DNA of 64,000 nt from Roseibium aquae (GTDB taxonomy: Bacteria; Pseudomonadota; Alphaproteobacteria; Rhizobiales; Stappiaceae). Position 1 is the first letter of the stretch. Every line of letters begins with the position of its first letter. A program made the position numbers and the translations under genes. Shown piece after piece: positions 18,285 through 27,554 of the stretch. Location: the NCBI RefSeq assembly GCF_008711285.1, contig NZ_VXDC01000014.1, forward strand, positions 1-64,000, read 5' to 3'. The notes below the pieces were generated by a model, which saw only the letters and a list, made by a program, of their open reading frames with translations, was not told the origin of the DNA and did no database searches.

Positions 18285-18503
18285 CTAGGTTTGTGGGGGT
18301 GGGTTCAAGGTTGTGGAAATGGTTTCAAAGGCATCGCCAATCGATGTTCCGATGGCAGCCATGGTTCCCATAATGGCCACAATGATAAGACCAAGCATCA
18401 AGCCGTATTCAACAGCTGTGGCGCCGCTATCGTCCGTTCGAAAGGTTTTGCAGGCATACAGAAACTTCGATGCGATATCGGAGATTTCACAGACCGGGCG
18501 CAT
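18285..18503 (-). CDS. Flp family type IVb pilin (orphan)
   Basis: A 72-residue prepilin. The class III leader and cleavage region lead into SGATAVEYGLMLGLIIVA, the characteristic Flp hydrophobic helix with Glu at the expected position. The leader (about 30 residues from the ATG at 18503) is longer than usual and contains two cysteines. A TTG at 18530 in the same frame could extend it by nine codons. No cpaA/tad secretion genes are nearby, so assembly would depend on a tad locus elsewhere. It follows mutT by 31 bases on the same strand. Confidence 0.82.
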   Translation of the reverse strand: MRPVCEISDIASKFLYACKTFRTDDSGATAVEYGLMLGLIIVAIMGTMAAIGTSIGDAFETISTTLNPPPQT

Positions 18504-18534
18504 CGCGAAAACCTTCTGACCAGGGTTCAAACAT

Positions 18535-18942
18535 TCAATTCGGCGCCAGGTCCAAGAGGTGCGGTATCAATGGCTCATCTGCTTCGGGCATCGGATAGTC
18601 CCGCAATCGAAGCGGACGAACCCATTTCAGGGCCTGCCCTTCTTGTCCACGCGCGGTGCCTTCCCACCGCCGGCACACGTAAAGTGGCATCAACAGGTGA
18701 AAATCTTCATAACGATGGCTGGCGAAGGTCAGCGGCGCCAAGCACGTTTCGTTAACGGTTATGCCCAGTTCTTCGTAAAGTTCTCGGATAAGTGTTTCTT
18801 CCGGACGCTCCCCGGCTTCCACCTTGCCGCCCGGAAACTCCCACAATCCGGCCATGGCCTTGCCTTCCGGACGCTGAGCCAACAGAATCCGTCCGTCAGG
18901 GTCGATCAAGGCACAAGCCGCCACGAGAACCAGTCTGCCCAT
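18535..18942 (-). CDS. mutT: MutT-type Nudix hydrolase, 8-oxo-dGTP diphosphatase
   Basis: Removes 8-oxo-dGTP from the nucleotide pool and so prevents A:T to C:G changes. The 135-residue product has a complete Nudix box at residues 39-61 (G-x5-E-x7-REL-x-EE-x-G-I) preceded by LWEFPGGK, as in MutT. It lies 79 bases downstream of argJ on the same strand, an arrangement I recall from other alphaproteobacteria. Confidence 0.93.
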   Translation of the reverse strand: MGRLVLVAACALIDPDGRILLAQRPEGKAMAGLWEFPGGKVEAGERPEETLIRELYEELGITVNETCLAPLTFASHRYEDFHLLMPLYVCRRWEGTARGQEGQALKWVRPLRLRDYPMPEADEPLIPHLLDLAPN

Positions 18943-19021
18943 TCCGGATGTTCCAATTCTGATCAGGGAAAAAAGAGTTCGTTAACTTGCAAAGGGCTCA
19001 CAGCGCGGAACACCGACCCGC

Positions 19022-20260
19022 CTAGCTTCGATAGTCCCCGTTGATCGCAACATACTCTTTGGTCAGATCGCAGGTCCACACGCGGAAGGATCCGCTACCC
19101 AAACCCAGATCAACCCGCAAAACGATCTCGGCTTGCTTCATCACCTCCGACGCGGCTTCCTCGCTATAGCCCGGATCGCGCGCTCCATTGACAGCAACCC
19201 GCACATCGCCGAACCAAATCGCCAACCGGTCCCGGTCGGCGGGTTCACCGGCCTTTCCAACGGCCATCACGACACGGCCCCAATTGGCGTCCTCGCCGGC
19301 AAACGCCGTCTTGACCAGAGGCGAATTCGCGATCGAAAGGGCGATCTTCTTGGCAGATAGATCCGTTTCAGCGCCCTCGACCTGCACTTCCACGAACTTC
19401 CGGGCGCCTTCGCCATCGCGCGCGATCTGCTGCGCGAGGTCCTGCATGACATCACGCAAGGCAAGCAACAGGCCGTCCGCCCGAGGATCTTCGACCGTGT
19501 CGATCGGCTCGAGCCCGGATTGACGCGCCGCTCCGGTCGCAAACACCAGCACCGTATCGGAGGTTGACGTGTCGCTGTCGACAGTCACCGCGTTGAAGCT
19601 GTTCTCGACCTCGCGAGACAGCGCGGACTGGAGAACTGCGGAGGACACCGGGGCATCTGTAAATATGAAAGACAACATTGTCGCCATATCCGGCGCAATC
19701 ATGCCTGCGCCTTTCGCGATCCCGTTGATGTGAACCATTACACCATCAATTTCCACAGACGCCGTGGCAATCTTCGGAAAGGTGTCCGTGGTCATGATCG
19801 CTCTGGCGGCGTCCAGCCAGGACGTGGTCATCCGCCCCGACATGCCGTGCAACGGATCCTCAAACTTTCGGGCATCGAGCGGTTCGCCGATCACGCCGGT
19901 CGAGGCGAGAAAGATCTCGGAAGGACTGCAATCCAGAGCACGAGCGGCGATCTCCGCCGAAAGGCGCACCGTCTCAACCCCGGTCTTGCCAGTAAATGCA
20001 TTCGCATTTCCCGAGTTTACCAGAAGCCCCCGGGCGACGCCTCCGCCCAACTGCTGTCGGCACCAATCAACCGGTGCCGACGGGCATTTGGACTTTGTGA
20101 ACACACCGGCGACAGTGGTGCCGGGCGACAACGATGCCAGCAGGACGTCGGTTCGGTTCTTGTACTTGATCCCCGCTTCTGCTGTGGCAAGCCGCACACC
20201 CTTGATATCGGGCATCTCGGGAAAGGAGGTGGGAGCAAGCGGCGACACGGTCTCGGTCAT
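19022..20260 (-). CDS. argJ: Bifunctional glutamate N-acetyltransferase / amino-acid acetyltransferase ArgJ
   Basis: Recycles the acetyl group in arginine synthesis: moves it from N-acetylornithine to glutamate. The 412-residue precursor is self-cleaved before a threonine into alpha and beta chains; the cleavage motif [14 protein letters not shown] is present with T194 as nucleophile. The C-terminal [12 protein letters not shown] is typical. The ATG at 20260 follows AGGAACAT; a 36-codon extension upstream overlaps the terminator of the parvulin gene and is unlikely. Confidence 0.97.
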   Translation of the reverse strand: MTETVSPLAPTSFPEMPDIKGVRLATAEAGIKYKNRTDVLLASLSPGTTVAGVFTKSKCPSAPVDWCRQQLGGGVARGLLVNSGNANAFTGKTGVETVRLSAEIAARALDCSPSEIFLASTGVIGEPLDARKFEDPLHGMSGRMTTSWLDAARAIMTTDTFPKIATASVEIDGVMVHINGIAKGAGMIAPDMATMLSFIFTDAPVSSAVLQSALSREVENSFNAVTVDSDTSTSDTVLVFATGAARQSGLEPIDTVEDPRADGLLLALRDVMQDLAQQIARDGEGARKFVEVQVEGAETDLSAKKIALSIANSPLVKTAFAGEDANWGRVVMAVGKAGEPADRDRLAIWFGDVRVAVNGARDPGYSEEAASEVMKQAEIVLRVDLGLGSGSFRVWTCDLTKEYVAINGDYRS

Positions 20261-20338
20261 GATGAAATGTTCCTGGCAGTTGTCACCGCAGCCATGCCTG
20301 ATGCCGCTTTGCTTCGCAAGCCGGAAACGCACCCGGAA

Positions 20339-20376
20339 AAAAGGGTTCGGGCCGCCATGGCGGCCCAAACCCTTTT
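20339..20376 (-). terminator. Terminator after the parvulin gene
   Basis: An 18-base arm (20339-20356) pairs with 20359-20376 with one mismatch around a 2-base loop. The stem has a GC-rich core (GGGCCGCC/GGCGGCCC) and A/T ends (AAAA before, TTTT after), so it can act as an intrinsic terminator in either direction. It separates the parvulin gene from argJ, so argJ probably has its own promoter or relies on read-through. Confidence 0.8.
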
Positions 20377-20395
20377 CAATGCGGTTTTCGCTGAT

Positions 20396-21247
20396 CTATT
20401 CGGAGCGGGGCGCGTCTTTAAGGTCTTCATCCAGAATTTCGACAGCCGCGTTTGCTTTCAGCGCCTCCATGGTTTCGGCGTATTTCTCGCGTGCCAATTG
20501 CTGACGCAGCTGTGGGGCGACCTCTGCCAGTTTCGGCTTGGGTTGCGTCCTGCGGTCTTCCAGTTTGATCACATGCCATCCAAATTGGGTCTCTACCGGC
20601 TCTTCTGTGATCTGGCCCGGTTCGAGCGCTAGTACCGCATCTTCGAAAGGCTTTACCATCTGACCTTTCGTGAAATACCCCAGATCGCCGCCATTGGGAC
20701 CGGAGGGACCGGTAGAGCGTTCTTTGGCCAATTCGGCAAAGTCAGCGCCCGCCTCAAGCTCCTTTATGACCGCTTCAGCTTCGGCCTTTTCCTCGACCAG
20801 GATGTGACGGGCATTGAGCTCCTCTTCACCCTGATAGTCGGCGAAGGTCTCGGCGTAGGCTGTCTCGAGATCCGCATCGGTGATGGCCCCTTCCACTTCC
20901 TGCGCGATGTAGGCGTTTCGGAGTGCCCGGAGAGTCAGGAAATCGATCTGCCTTTGAAAGTCGGGATCCTGATCGATTTTCGCGTCGCGGGCCGCCTGGG
21001 CCAGGATCTCCATGTCGACAAGGACATCAAGCAGAATCGCTCGCCATTGAGCTGGCGGGAACCTCTGCAGCTCTTGGCCCAGGTCCTGGGCGGCAAAGGC
21101 CAGATCCGCTTCGGTGATTTCCGTCTCGCCAACCGTCGCGACCACATCATCCGGTTCGGAGGCGTTAACCGTAGCGGAACCGATAAAAACGGCCAATGCG
21201 GGTATGAGAAGAGACCCAAAGGGTCGGCGAATGGTGTTTTGGAACAT
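20396..21247 (-). CDS. Parvulin-type peptidyl-prolyl cis-trans isomerase, periplasmic
   Basis: A 283-residue exported folding factor of the SurA/PrsA type. Signal peptide at residues 1-29 (hydrophobic LLIPALAVFIGSATVNA), a helical SurA-like N-domain, then the rotamase (PPIC) domain at about residues 143-235 with ARHILVEE, NGGDLGYFTKGQMVKPFE and FGWHVIKLED. The ATG at 21247 follows AAAAGGACA; longer frames upstream run into the promoter gap. It is divergent from secA, which exports such proteins; this pairing is common in the order. Confidence 0.94.
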   Translation of the reverse strand: MFQNTIRRPFGSLLIPALAVFIGSATVNASEPDDVVATVGETEITEADLAFAAQDLGQELQRFPPAQWRAILLDVLVDMEILAQAARDAKIDQDPDFQRQIDFLTLRALRNAYIAQEVEGAITDADLETAYAETFADYQGEEELNARHILVEEKAEAEAVIKELEAGADFAELAKERSTGPSGPNGGDLGYFTKGQMVKPFEDAVLALEPGQITEEPVETQFGWHVIKLEDRRTQPKPKLAEVAPQLRQQLAREKYAETMEALKANAAVEILDEDLKDAPRSE

Positions 21248-21341
21248 CGAGTGTCCTTTTCCGTCCGATCGAGAATGATTTGGCGTTGAAGCGCGCCCGG
21301 CGCAACGTGTGAGCGTCGCACCTTTGCGCAAGGCGCCAGCG

Positions 21342-21370
21342 TTGACAACTATCGGGGGTCCTCTTATCTG
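21342..21370 (+). promoter_or_regulatory. Housekeeping promoter of secA
   Basis: TTGACA (21342-21347) and TATCTG (21365-21370) are separated by exactly 17 bases, a near-ideal sigma-70 type promoter. Transcription should start near 21377, leaving a leader of about 150 bases before the secA ATG at 21527. Confidence 0.7.
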
Positions 21371-21526
21371 TCGAGCGTCCATCCCACGCGGGGTGGCAAC
21401 CGTATTCGCCGCGCGGCTTAGGCTCCAAGACCGGACCACCCAGCGAGCGTGGATACCAATTGAGACGATTTCATGGGCTGGCGCGAGATCGGCAAGACGC
21501 GCCGCCCGATAAGGAAGGACCGCCAC

Positions 21527-24307
21527 ATGGCTGGCCTTGGTGCCCTCGCCCGGAAAATATTTGGATCTTCGAACGACCGGAAAGTCAAATCCTTCAGGTC
21601 GAAGGTTTCTCAAATCAATGCGCTGGAAAGCGATCTGCAGGCCCTATCCGATGAACAGTTGCGGGCCCGAACCGACGACTTCCGGACGCAAATCGCGAAT
21701 GGCGCCTCACTGGACGACCTGCTGGTCCCGGCATTTGCAACGGCCCGGGAGGCTGCCCGACGCGCCCTTGGCCAGCGGCATTACGATGTACAGCTGATAG
21801 GCGGCATGGTGCTCAATTCCGGGCAGATCTCGGAAATGCGGACCGGTGAGGGCAAGACATTGGTTGCCACGGCGCCGGTCTATCTCAATGCCTTGACCGG
21901 CCGGGGCGTACATGTGGTTACCGTGAACGACTATCTCGCCCAGCGCGACAGCGCCTGGATGGGGCAGGTATACAAGTTCCTCGGCCTGTCCGTCGGCTGC
22001 ATCGTCCATGGTCTGTCGGATGATGAACGGCGCGCCGCCTATGCCGCGGACGTCACCTACGGCACAAACAACGAGTTTGGTTTCGACTATCTGCGCGACA
22101 ACATGAAGCATGACCGGGCCTCGATGGTTCAGCGCGGACATGCGTTTGCGATTGTCGATGAGGTGGATTCGATTCTGATCGATGAGGCGCGAACGCCTCT
22201 GATAATTTCCGGCCCCTTGGAAGATCGCAGCGAGTTCTACAACACGGTCGACGCCTTCATTCCCCATCTGGGGGAGGAAGACTACGAGTTGGATGAAAAG
22301 CAGCGGTCGGCGACCTTTACCGAAGCCGGCAACGAGAAGCTGGAGACACTGCTTCGCGAAGCGGATCTGCTGAAGGGCGAGTCCCTCTACGACGTGGAAA
22401 ACGTGTCGGTCGTGCATCACTTGCAGCAAGCATTGAAGGCGCACAAGCTGTTTCAGCGCGACAAGGACTACATTGTGCGCAACGGCGAAGTGGTGATCAT
22501 CGACGAGTTCACCGGCCGCATGATGCCCGGACGCCGTTTCTCGGAAGGCTTGCACCAGGCGCTGGAAGCAAAGGAAAAAGCCAGGATTCAACCGGAAAAC
22601 CAGACCCTGGCGTCGATTACCTTCCAGAACTATTTCCGCATGTATGACAAGCTGGCCGGCATGACCGGAACGGCATCCACGGAAGCGGACGAGTTTGCCG
22701 ACATCTATGGCCTTGAAGTGGTCGAAATTCCGACAAACCTTCCGGTTTCCCGCATCGACGAACATGATGAAGTCTACCGGACATTCGAGGAAAAATTCGG
22801 CGCGATCGTCAATCTGATCGATGACTGCAAGGAGCGCGGTCAACCTGTTCTGGTCGGCACGACATCCATTGAGAAGTCCGAATATCTTGCGGAACGCCTG
22901 AAGAAGCATGGTTACAAGCAAGTCGACGTGACTGATGCGAAGGCCTTGAAAGCCGCCAGGGAAAAAGGTGCCAACTCCAAGGTCTTCTTCGTCCTGAATG
23001 CCCGCTACCACGAGCAGGAAGCGATGATCATCGCCGAGGCCGGCTTCCCCGGCGCGGTGACAATTGCAACCAACATGGCCGGCCGCGGGACAGACATTCA
23101 GCTCGGCGGCAACCCTGAGATGCGAATTTCGCAGGAGCTCGGTGATCTGCCGGAAGGCGAGGAGCGGGCGGCCAAGGAAGCCGCGATCCGCGCGGAAATC
23201 GAGACGCTCAAGAAACAGGCGCTCGACGCGGGCGGGCTGTACGTGATCGGAACGGAACGGCACGAAAGCCGACGGATAGACAACCAGTTGCGGGGCCGCT
23301 CGGGCCGCCAGGGCGATCCGGGCCGTTCGAAGTTCTTCCTGTCCCTTCAGGATGATCTGATGCGGATCTTCGGATCGGACCGGATGGATTCCATGCTGCA
23401 GAAGCTTGGTCTTGAGGAAGGCGAAGCGATTACCCATCCGTGGATCAACCGGGCTCTGGCGAAAGCGCAGCAAAAGGTCGAGGCGCGCAATTTCGATATT
23501 CGGAAAAACCTTCTGAAGTTCGACAACGTCATGAACGACCAGCGGCACGTGGTCTTCGACCAGCGCATCGATCTGATGGACGGTGAGAACCTTCAAGAGA
23601 CGGTGGCCGACATGCGCCACGATGTCATCGAAGACCTGGTATCGCGCCATATTCCGGAACGGGCCTATCCCGAGCAGTGGGACACCGAAGGCCTTCAGGA
23701 AGAAGTGCGCACGCTGCTCAATCTCGACTTGCCCGTCAAGGACTGGGCGAACGAGGAAGGCATTGCGGACGAAGAGGTGCGCGACCGCCTGAAGCGGGCG
23801 GCCGATGAAGCGATGGCCCAAAAAGTTGCCCGCTACACGCCAGCCCTGTGGCGCCAGGTGGAAAAGTCGATCCTGCTCCAAACACTGGATAACCTCTGGC
23901 GTGAGCACCTGTCGAACCTCGATCATCTTCGTTCCGTTGTCGGGTTCCGCGGCTACGGCCAGCGTGACCCGCTGCAGGAGTACAAGACCGAAGCCTTCAC
24001 ACTGTTTGAATCCATGCTCGCCCAGCTCCGCCAGGTGACCACCAGCCAATTGCTGCGTCTGGAACTGGTTCAGGAACAGGCACCGGCGATCACCGCACCG
24101 GCCCCCTTGCCCGAAATGCACGCACATCACATTGATCCCCTCACCGGTGAAGACGAGCTTGCTGCGGCGGATGCACGTTTGGCCGCCATGACTCCGGGCC
24201 AGCGTGATCCCAACAACCCGGCGACCTGGGGCAAGGTCGGGCGCAACGAGACGTGTCCCTGCGGTTCGGGCAAGAAATTCAAGCACTGTCACGGCGCCCT
24301 GGTCTAG
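21527..24307 (+). CDS. secA: Preprotein translocase ATPase SecA
   Basis: Motor that drives unfolded proteins through the SecYEG channel at the inner membrane. The 926-residue product has the DEAD-type motor with MRTGEGKT near residue 107 and [16 protein letters not shown], the second nucleotide-binding domain with NMAGRGTDI, and a C-terminal zinc-binding tail [14 protein letters not shown] for SecB contact. The ATG at 21527 follows AAGGAAGGACCGCC; an in-frame ATG at 21473 would add 18 basic residues and has a poorer start context. Own promoter upstream and terminator downstream, so monocistronic. Confidence 0.98.
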   Translation: MAGLGALARKIFGSSNDRKVKSFRSKVSQINALESDLQALSDEQLRARTDDFRTQIANGASLDDLLVPAFATAREAARRALGQRHYDVQLIGGMVLNSGQISEMRTGEGKTLVATAPVYLNALTGRGVHVVTVNDYLAQRDSAWMGQVYKFLGLSVGCIVHGLSDDERRAAYAADVTYGTNNEFGFDYLRDNMKHDRASMVQRGHAFAIVDEVDSILIDEARTPLIISGPLEDRSEFYNTVDAFIPHLGEEDYELDEKQRSATFTEAGNEKLETLLREADLLKGESLYDVENVSVVHHLQQALKAHKLFQRDKDYIVRNGEVVIIDEFTGRMMPGRRFSEGLHQALEAKEKARIQPENQTLASITFQNYFRMYDKLAGMTGTASTEADEFADIYGLEVVEIPTNLPVSRIDEHDEVYRTFEEKFGAIVNLIDDCKERGQPVLVGTTSIEKSEYLAERLKKHGYKQVDVTDAKALKAAREKGANSKVFFVLNARYHEQEAMIIAEAGFPGAVTIATNMAGRGTDIQLGGNPEMRISQELGDLPEGEERAAKEAAIRAEIETLKKQALDAGGLYVIGTERHESRRIDNQLRGRSGRQGDPGRSKFFLSLQDDLMRIFGSDRMDSMLQKLGLEEGEAITHPWINRALAKAQQKVEARNFDIRKNLLKFDNVMNDQRHVVFDQRIDLMDGENLQETVADMRHDVIEDLVSRHIPERAYPEQWDTEGLQEEVRTLLNLDLPVKDWANEEGIADEEVRDRLKRAADEAMAQKVARYTPALWRQVEKSILLQTLDNLWREHLSNLDHLRSVVGFRGYGQRDPLQEYKTEAFTLFESMLAQLRQVTTSQLLRLELVQEQAPAITAPAPLPEMHAHHIDPLTGEDELAAADARLAAMTPGQRDPNNPATWGKVGRNETCPCGSGKKFKHCHGALV

Positions 24308-24435
24308 GGCCATCCACAGACGATCAAGCCCTAGATCAGGGGGCGTTTCATCGGAACCGATTTCACGCCCCAAGCTGATCGCTTCTCGAGTAGGCGCGCA
24401 TTGGGCGTTTCAAGCGAAACACCCGGTGCGCTAGT

Positions 24436-24466
24436 GGCCAGACCCCGGTGGGTCTGGCCTTTTTCT
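24436..24466 (+). terminator. Intrinsic terminator after secA
   Basis: GGCCAGACCC and GGGTCTGGCC form a perfect 10-bp stem with a CGGT loop, followed by TTTTTCTT. A textbook rho-independent terminator, 128 bases past the secA stop and before the glycosyltransferase gene. Confidence 0.93.
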
Positions 24467-24517
24467 TGGAAATCCGGCAGTTTGCGCGAAAGTTCAGACA
24501 AAAGAAGACCCGCCCCG

Positions 24518-25546
24518 ATGCAAGCCCCCACCCCACATGCCAGTTCGTTCTATCTCTCCCGCAGGGCAGCGGCACGCACGGACCGGCCGCGCATCGATCT
24601 TCTCGTCCCCGTTTACAACGAAGCCGAAGTGATTTCGCCTTTTCTGGAGGAAACACGCGGGGTTCTGGACAAGCTGGGTCTTCCTTATCAGTATATTTTT
24701 GTCGACGACGGAAGCCGTGACGCCACCGCCGAGACGATTGCCGGTGAACTGCGCAATGGATTGCCCGGCCGACTGATCTCCCTGTCCCGGAATTTTGGCA
24801 AGGAAGCGGCCATGTCCGCCGGATTGGCTCACGCAGAGGGCGACATCCTGGTGATCCTGGATGCGGATTTGCAGGATCCGCCGGACCTCATTCCGCAGAT
24901 GGTTGAGGGCTGGCGATCCGGATATGACGTCGTTTACGGTGTGCGCGTGGACAGGTCTTCCGACACCTTGGTGAAACGATCGACGGCCGGACTCTTCTAC
25001 CGGGTCTTCAACCGCCTCGCCAATATCGACATGCCTGCAAATGCCGGAGATTTCCGGCTCCTCGACCGCGCCGTCGTCAATGCTCTCCTGCAACTGCCCG
25101 AGCGGAACCGTTTCATGAAGGGCTTGTTCGCCTGGGTCGGATTTCCGGCCATGGCCGTTCCCTATGAGCGGCCTGCGCGGCGGGCGGGCGAGGGCAAATG
25201 GAACTATTGGAAGCTCTGGAACTTCGCGATTGACGGCCTCACCGCCTTCACCACCCTGCCGCTGCGGATCTGGCTGTATGGCGGGGCTGTGGTTGCAGGA
25301 CTGGGCTTCCTCTATGCTATTTTCCTCATTCTACGCGTCATGATTCACGGGATCGATGTACCGGGATATGCCTCGCTTATGGTCGCGGTGCTGGTGTTTT
25401 CCGGGGTTCAACTTTTGTCGATTGGCATGATCGGGGAGTATGTGGCGCGGCTGTTCAACGAAGCCAAACAACGGCCTCTTTATCTGGTGCAAGACGTCAT
25501 CCATGGCGAGACCACGCTTGAGAAGAAAGAGGCTCAACATGACTAG
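24518..25546 (+). CDS. GtrB-like polyprenyl-phosphate glycosyltransferase (GT2)
   Basis: Predicted to move a sugar from a nucleotide donor to undecaprenyl phosphate on the cytoplasmic face of the inner membrane. The 342-residue protein has a GT2 catalytic domain with LLVPVYNEAE at the start and DILVILDADLQDPPDL as the metal-binding core, then two C-terminal membrane helices (about residues 250-275 and 290-313), as in GtrB, ArnC and DPM1-type enzymes. The ATG at 24518 was preferred to one at 24401, which precedes the secA terminator. Its last 8 bases overlap the GtrA-like gene, so the two are coupled. Confidence 0.92.
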   Translation: MQAPTPHASSFYLSRRAAARTDRPRIDLLVPVYNEAEVISPFLEETRGVLDKLGLPYQYIFVDDGSRDATAETIAGELRNGLPGRLISLSRNFGKEAAMSAGLAHAEGDILVILDADLQDPPDLIPQMVEGWRSGYDVVYGVRVDRSSDTLVKRSTAGLFYRVFNRLANIDMPANAGDFRLLDRAVVNALLQLPERNRFMKGLFAWVGFPAMAVPYERPARRAGEGKWNYWKLWNFAIDGLTAFTTLPLRIWLYGGAVVAGLGFLYAIFLILRVMIHGIDVPGYASLMVAVLVFSGVQLLSIGMIGEYVARLFNEAKQRPLYLVQDVIHGETTLEKKEAQHD

Positions 25547-25973
25547 GTCCGCGGATGCCGCGGGCTGGATGAAAGCCGAGGCCGGCAAGGCCGGGCGGTT
25601 TGCCGTTGTCGGCGCGCTCGCGACACTCGTCCACACGACCGTTTCCCTCGGCTTGCTTCAAAGCGGAATGCTCCAGGCCTTCCCCGCCAATGTGGCAGGC
25701 TTTCTGGTTGCCTTTTGTTTCTCCTTTGCCGGCCATCACTTCTGGAGCTTTGCGGAGCCCAACGGACACAGCCGAACCACGCACAGAATGCGCCGTTTCT
25801 TCATCATCGCCCTGGCTGGCTTTATGGTTAATTCCGGAGTGCTGACCGCTTGGCTCGCCCTGACACCCTGGCCCGAGAGTATCGGGCTTGTGGTGGCGAT
25901 CGCGATCGTGCCCGGGCTGAGTTTTCTTGGGGCCCGCCTTTGGGCTTTTTCCGCCCCCAGTCGGACATCCTAA
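25539..25973 (+). CDS. GtrA-like membrane protein (putative lipid-linked sugar flippase)
   Basis: A 144-residue protein with four predicted membrane helices, matching the GtrA family by size and by the opening AGRFAVVGALATLVHTTVS-like pattern. GtrA proteins are thought to flip polyprenyl-phosphate sugars to the periplasm. It overlaps the GtrB-like gene by 8 bases and is followed 18 bases later by a GT39-type transferase, completing a Gtr-type set. Confidence 0.87.
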   Translation: MTRSADAAGWMKAEAGKAGRFAVVGALATLVHTTVSLGLLQSGMLQAFPANVAGFLVAFCFSFAGHHFWSFAEPNGHSRTTHRMRRFFIIALAGFMVNSGVLTAWLALTPWPESIGLVVAIAIVPGLSFLGARLWAFSAPSRTS

Positions 25974-25991
25974 CCCGTTTCGAGACAGACA

Positions 25992-27509
25992 ATGACAGCA
26001 GGCCGCGCCGCGCTTTTCTATGCTGGGTCCTTGTGCCTCCTATGGGCGTTGGTCCCCAGCCTTCTCTTCCCCAATCCGCCACTGGACGTGGTGGAGGGGT
26101 ATGCCTGGGGGCGGGAAATGGCGCTCGGCTACACCAAGCACCCGCCGATGCAGGCCTGGCTTTTGGAGATCAGTTTCCAATTAACCGGAGGCAGCAGCTT
26201 TGGCGGATATTGGCTCAGCGCCCTTTCAATCGCCGCTGGCTATGCATTCATATGGGCCTTGGCGCGGCGGATGGGCCTGTCGCAAAACCAGGCATTCTGG
26301 GCGGTTGTCCTGACCAGCGTCACTTTCTATTTCACGATACCCGTACCGGAATTCAATCCCAACATCCTGCAAATTCCTGTGTGGGCGGGAATGATTTTCT
26401 TCTTTCATAGGGGGCTGTCCGAGAACCGGATGGCAGACTGGATCGCCCTGGGCGTCCTGGCTGCTTTCGGCCTCTACACCAAATACTTCGTGGCCCTCCT
26501 GATCGGTGCAATCGGCCTCTACGCCCTTGTCTTTCCGGCCGGATGGCGGATCTTGGCGAAACCGGGACCCTATGTGGCGGCAGCAACAGCCATGATCCTG
26601 ATCGCACCGCATGTCGTCTGGCTGATCCAAACCGACTTCATCACGTTCAGTTATGCGGCAAGCCGCAGTGTCGGAGCCCAGAACTGGTTCGACCACGTCT
26701 ACAACCCGCTCAATTTTCTTGCGGCGCAGATCGCCAATCACGGCGGTCTGTTTTTGGTGTGTCTGGCCGGATTGGGGATCGCGGGCGTCGCGGCTCTGCG
26801 AAAGTCCGGCCAGTTCGATGCTTCGGAAGCGGCAGACACGCAAGACCGGCGGTTTCTCATTTGGTTCGCATCAGTCCCCCTGACCGTTGTGCTTTTGACC
26901 TCGCTTGCCACAGGAAACGACTTCAAACACATGTGGGGCACGCCAATGTTTGTGCTCTCCGGGGTCCTGACCGTCTGGTTCCTCAGGCTACCTGGGGCAT
27001 TCACCGCCCCACGGCGCGCACTCGCGGTCGCCTGCATGCTTCAGATCGTTGTGTTCGGCGCAACGATCGGACAGGCCAGTTTCGAACCGCTTTGGAAAAC
27101 CAAACAAACCCGCATTCACTATCCCGGAGCGGCCATTGCCGCCGAACTGACCGCGATCTGGCGGACAGAAACCGGAACGCACCTGGCCTATGTTGCGGGT
27201 GATATGTGGTCCACCGCGAACATCACCTTGTTCTCGCCGGACCGTCCGAGCATGTTTCTGGAGCATGATCTCTCGCAATCGCCTTGGATCGACTTTTCCG
27301 ATGTCCAGAAAAAAGGTGTCATGATTGTTTGGCGCGGCGAGGAAAGCCTGCCCCCCGCTGGCATTCTCCAACGATATCCCGCCCTGACCGCACAAGGTGT
27401 ATTTGATGCACCCTATGCCGGAGGCGGGAAAATGCCGCCTGCGGTCGTAAACTGGACAATCATTCCGGCAGGCTCGGTGGCCCACGATCCTGAAGCGCAG
27501 ACGGAATAG
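25992..27509 (+). CDS. GT39/ArnT-type integral membrane glycosyltransferase
   Basis: A 505-residue polytopic protein of the PMT/ArnT fold, with about ten membrane helices in the first 350 residues and a periplasmic C-terminal part. The first periplasmic loop carries PPLDVVEGYAWGREM, the acidic motif used for catalysis in this fold, followed by YTKHPPMQAWLLE. Such enzymes use polyprenyl-phosphate sugars as donors to glycosylate lipid A, O-antigen or other envelope targets. As third gene after GtrB and GtrA homologues it is the likely acceptor-specific transferase. Acceptor unknown. Confidence 0.88.
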   Translation: MTAGRAALFYAGSLCLLWALVPSLLFPNPPLDVVEGYAWGREMALGYTKHPPMQAWLLEISFQLTGGSSFGGYWLSALSIAAGYAFIWALARRMGLSQNQAFWAVVLTSVTFYFTIPVPEFNPNILQIPVWAGMIFFFHRGLSENRMADWIALGVLAAFGLYTKYFVALLIGAIGLYALVFPAGWRILAKPGPYVAAATAMILIAPHVVWLIQTDFITFSYAASRSVGAQNWFDHVYNPLNFLAAQIANHGGLFLVCLAGLGIAGVAALRKSGQFDASEAADTQDRRFLIWFASVPLTVVLLTSLATGNDFKHMWGTPMFVLSGVLTVWFLRLPGAFTAPRRALAVACMLQIVVFGATIGQASFEPLWKTKQTRIHYPGAAIAAELTAIWRTETGTHLAYVAGDMWSTANITLFSPDRPSMFLEHDLSQSPWIDFSDVQKKGVMIVWRGEESLPPAGILQRYPALTAQGVFDAPYAGGGKMPPAVVNWTIIPAGSVAHDPEAQTE

Positions 27510-27554
27510 CCAATTCTCATGGTAGTAGCCCCAACCAATGGATAATCTGCCAGC

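Noticed and set aside
21707-24373. An 888-codon open frame antisense to secA
   Set aside because: It mirrors the codon bias of secA on the opposite strand; the product has no recognisable domain, while SecA is complete and unmistakable.
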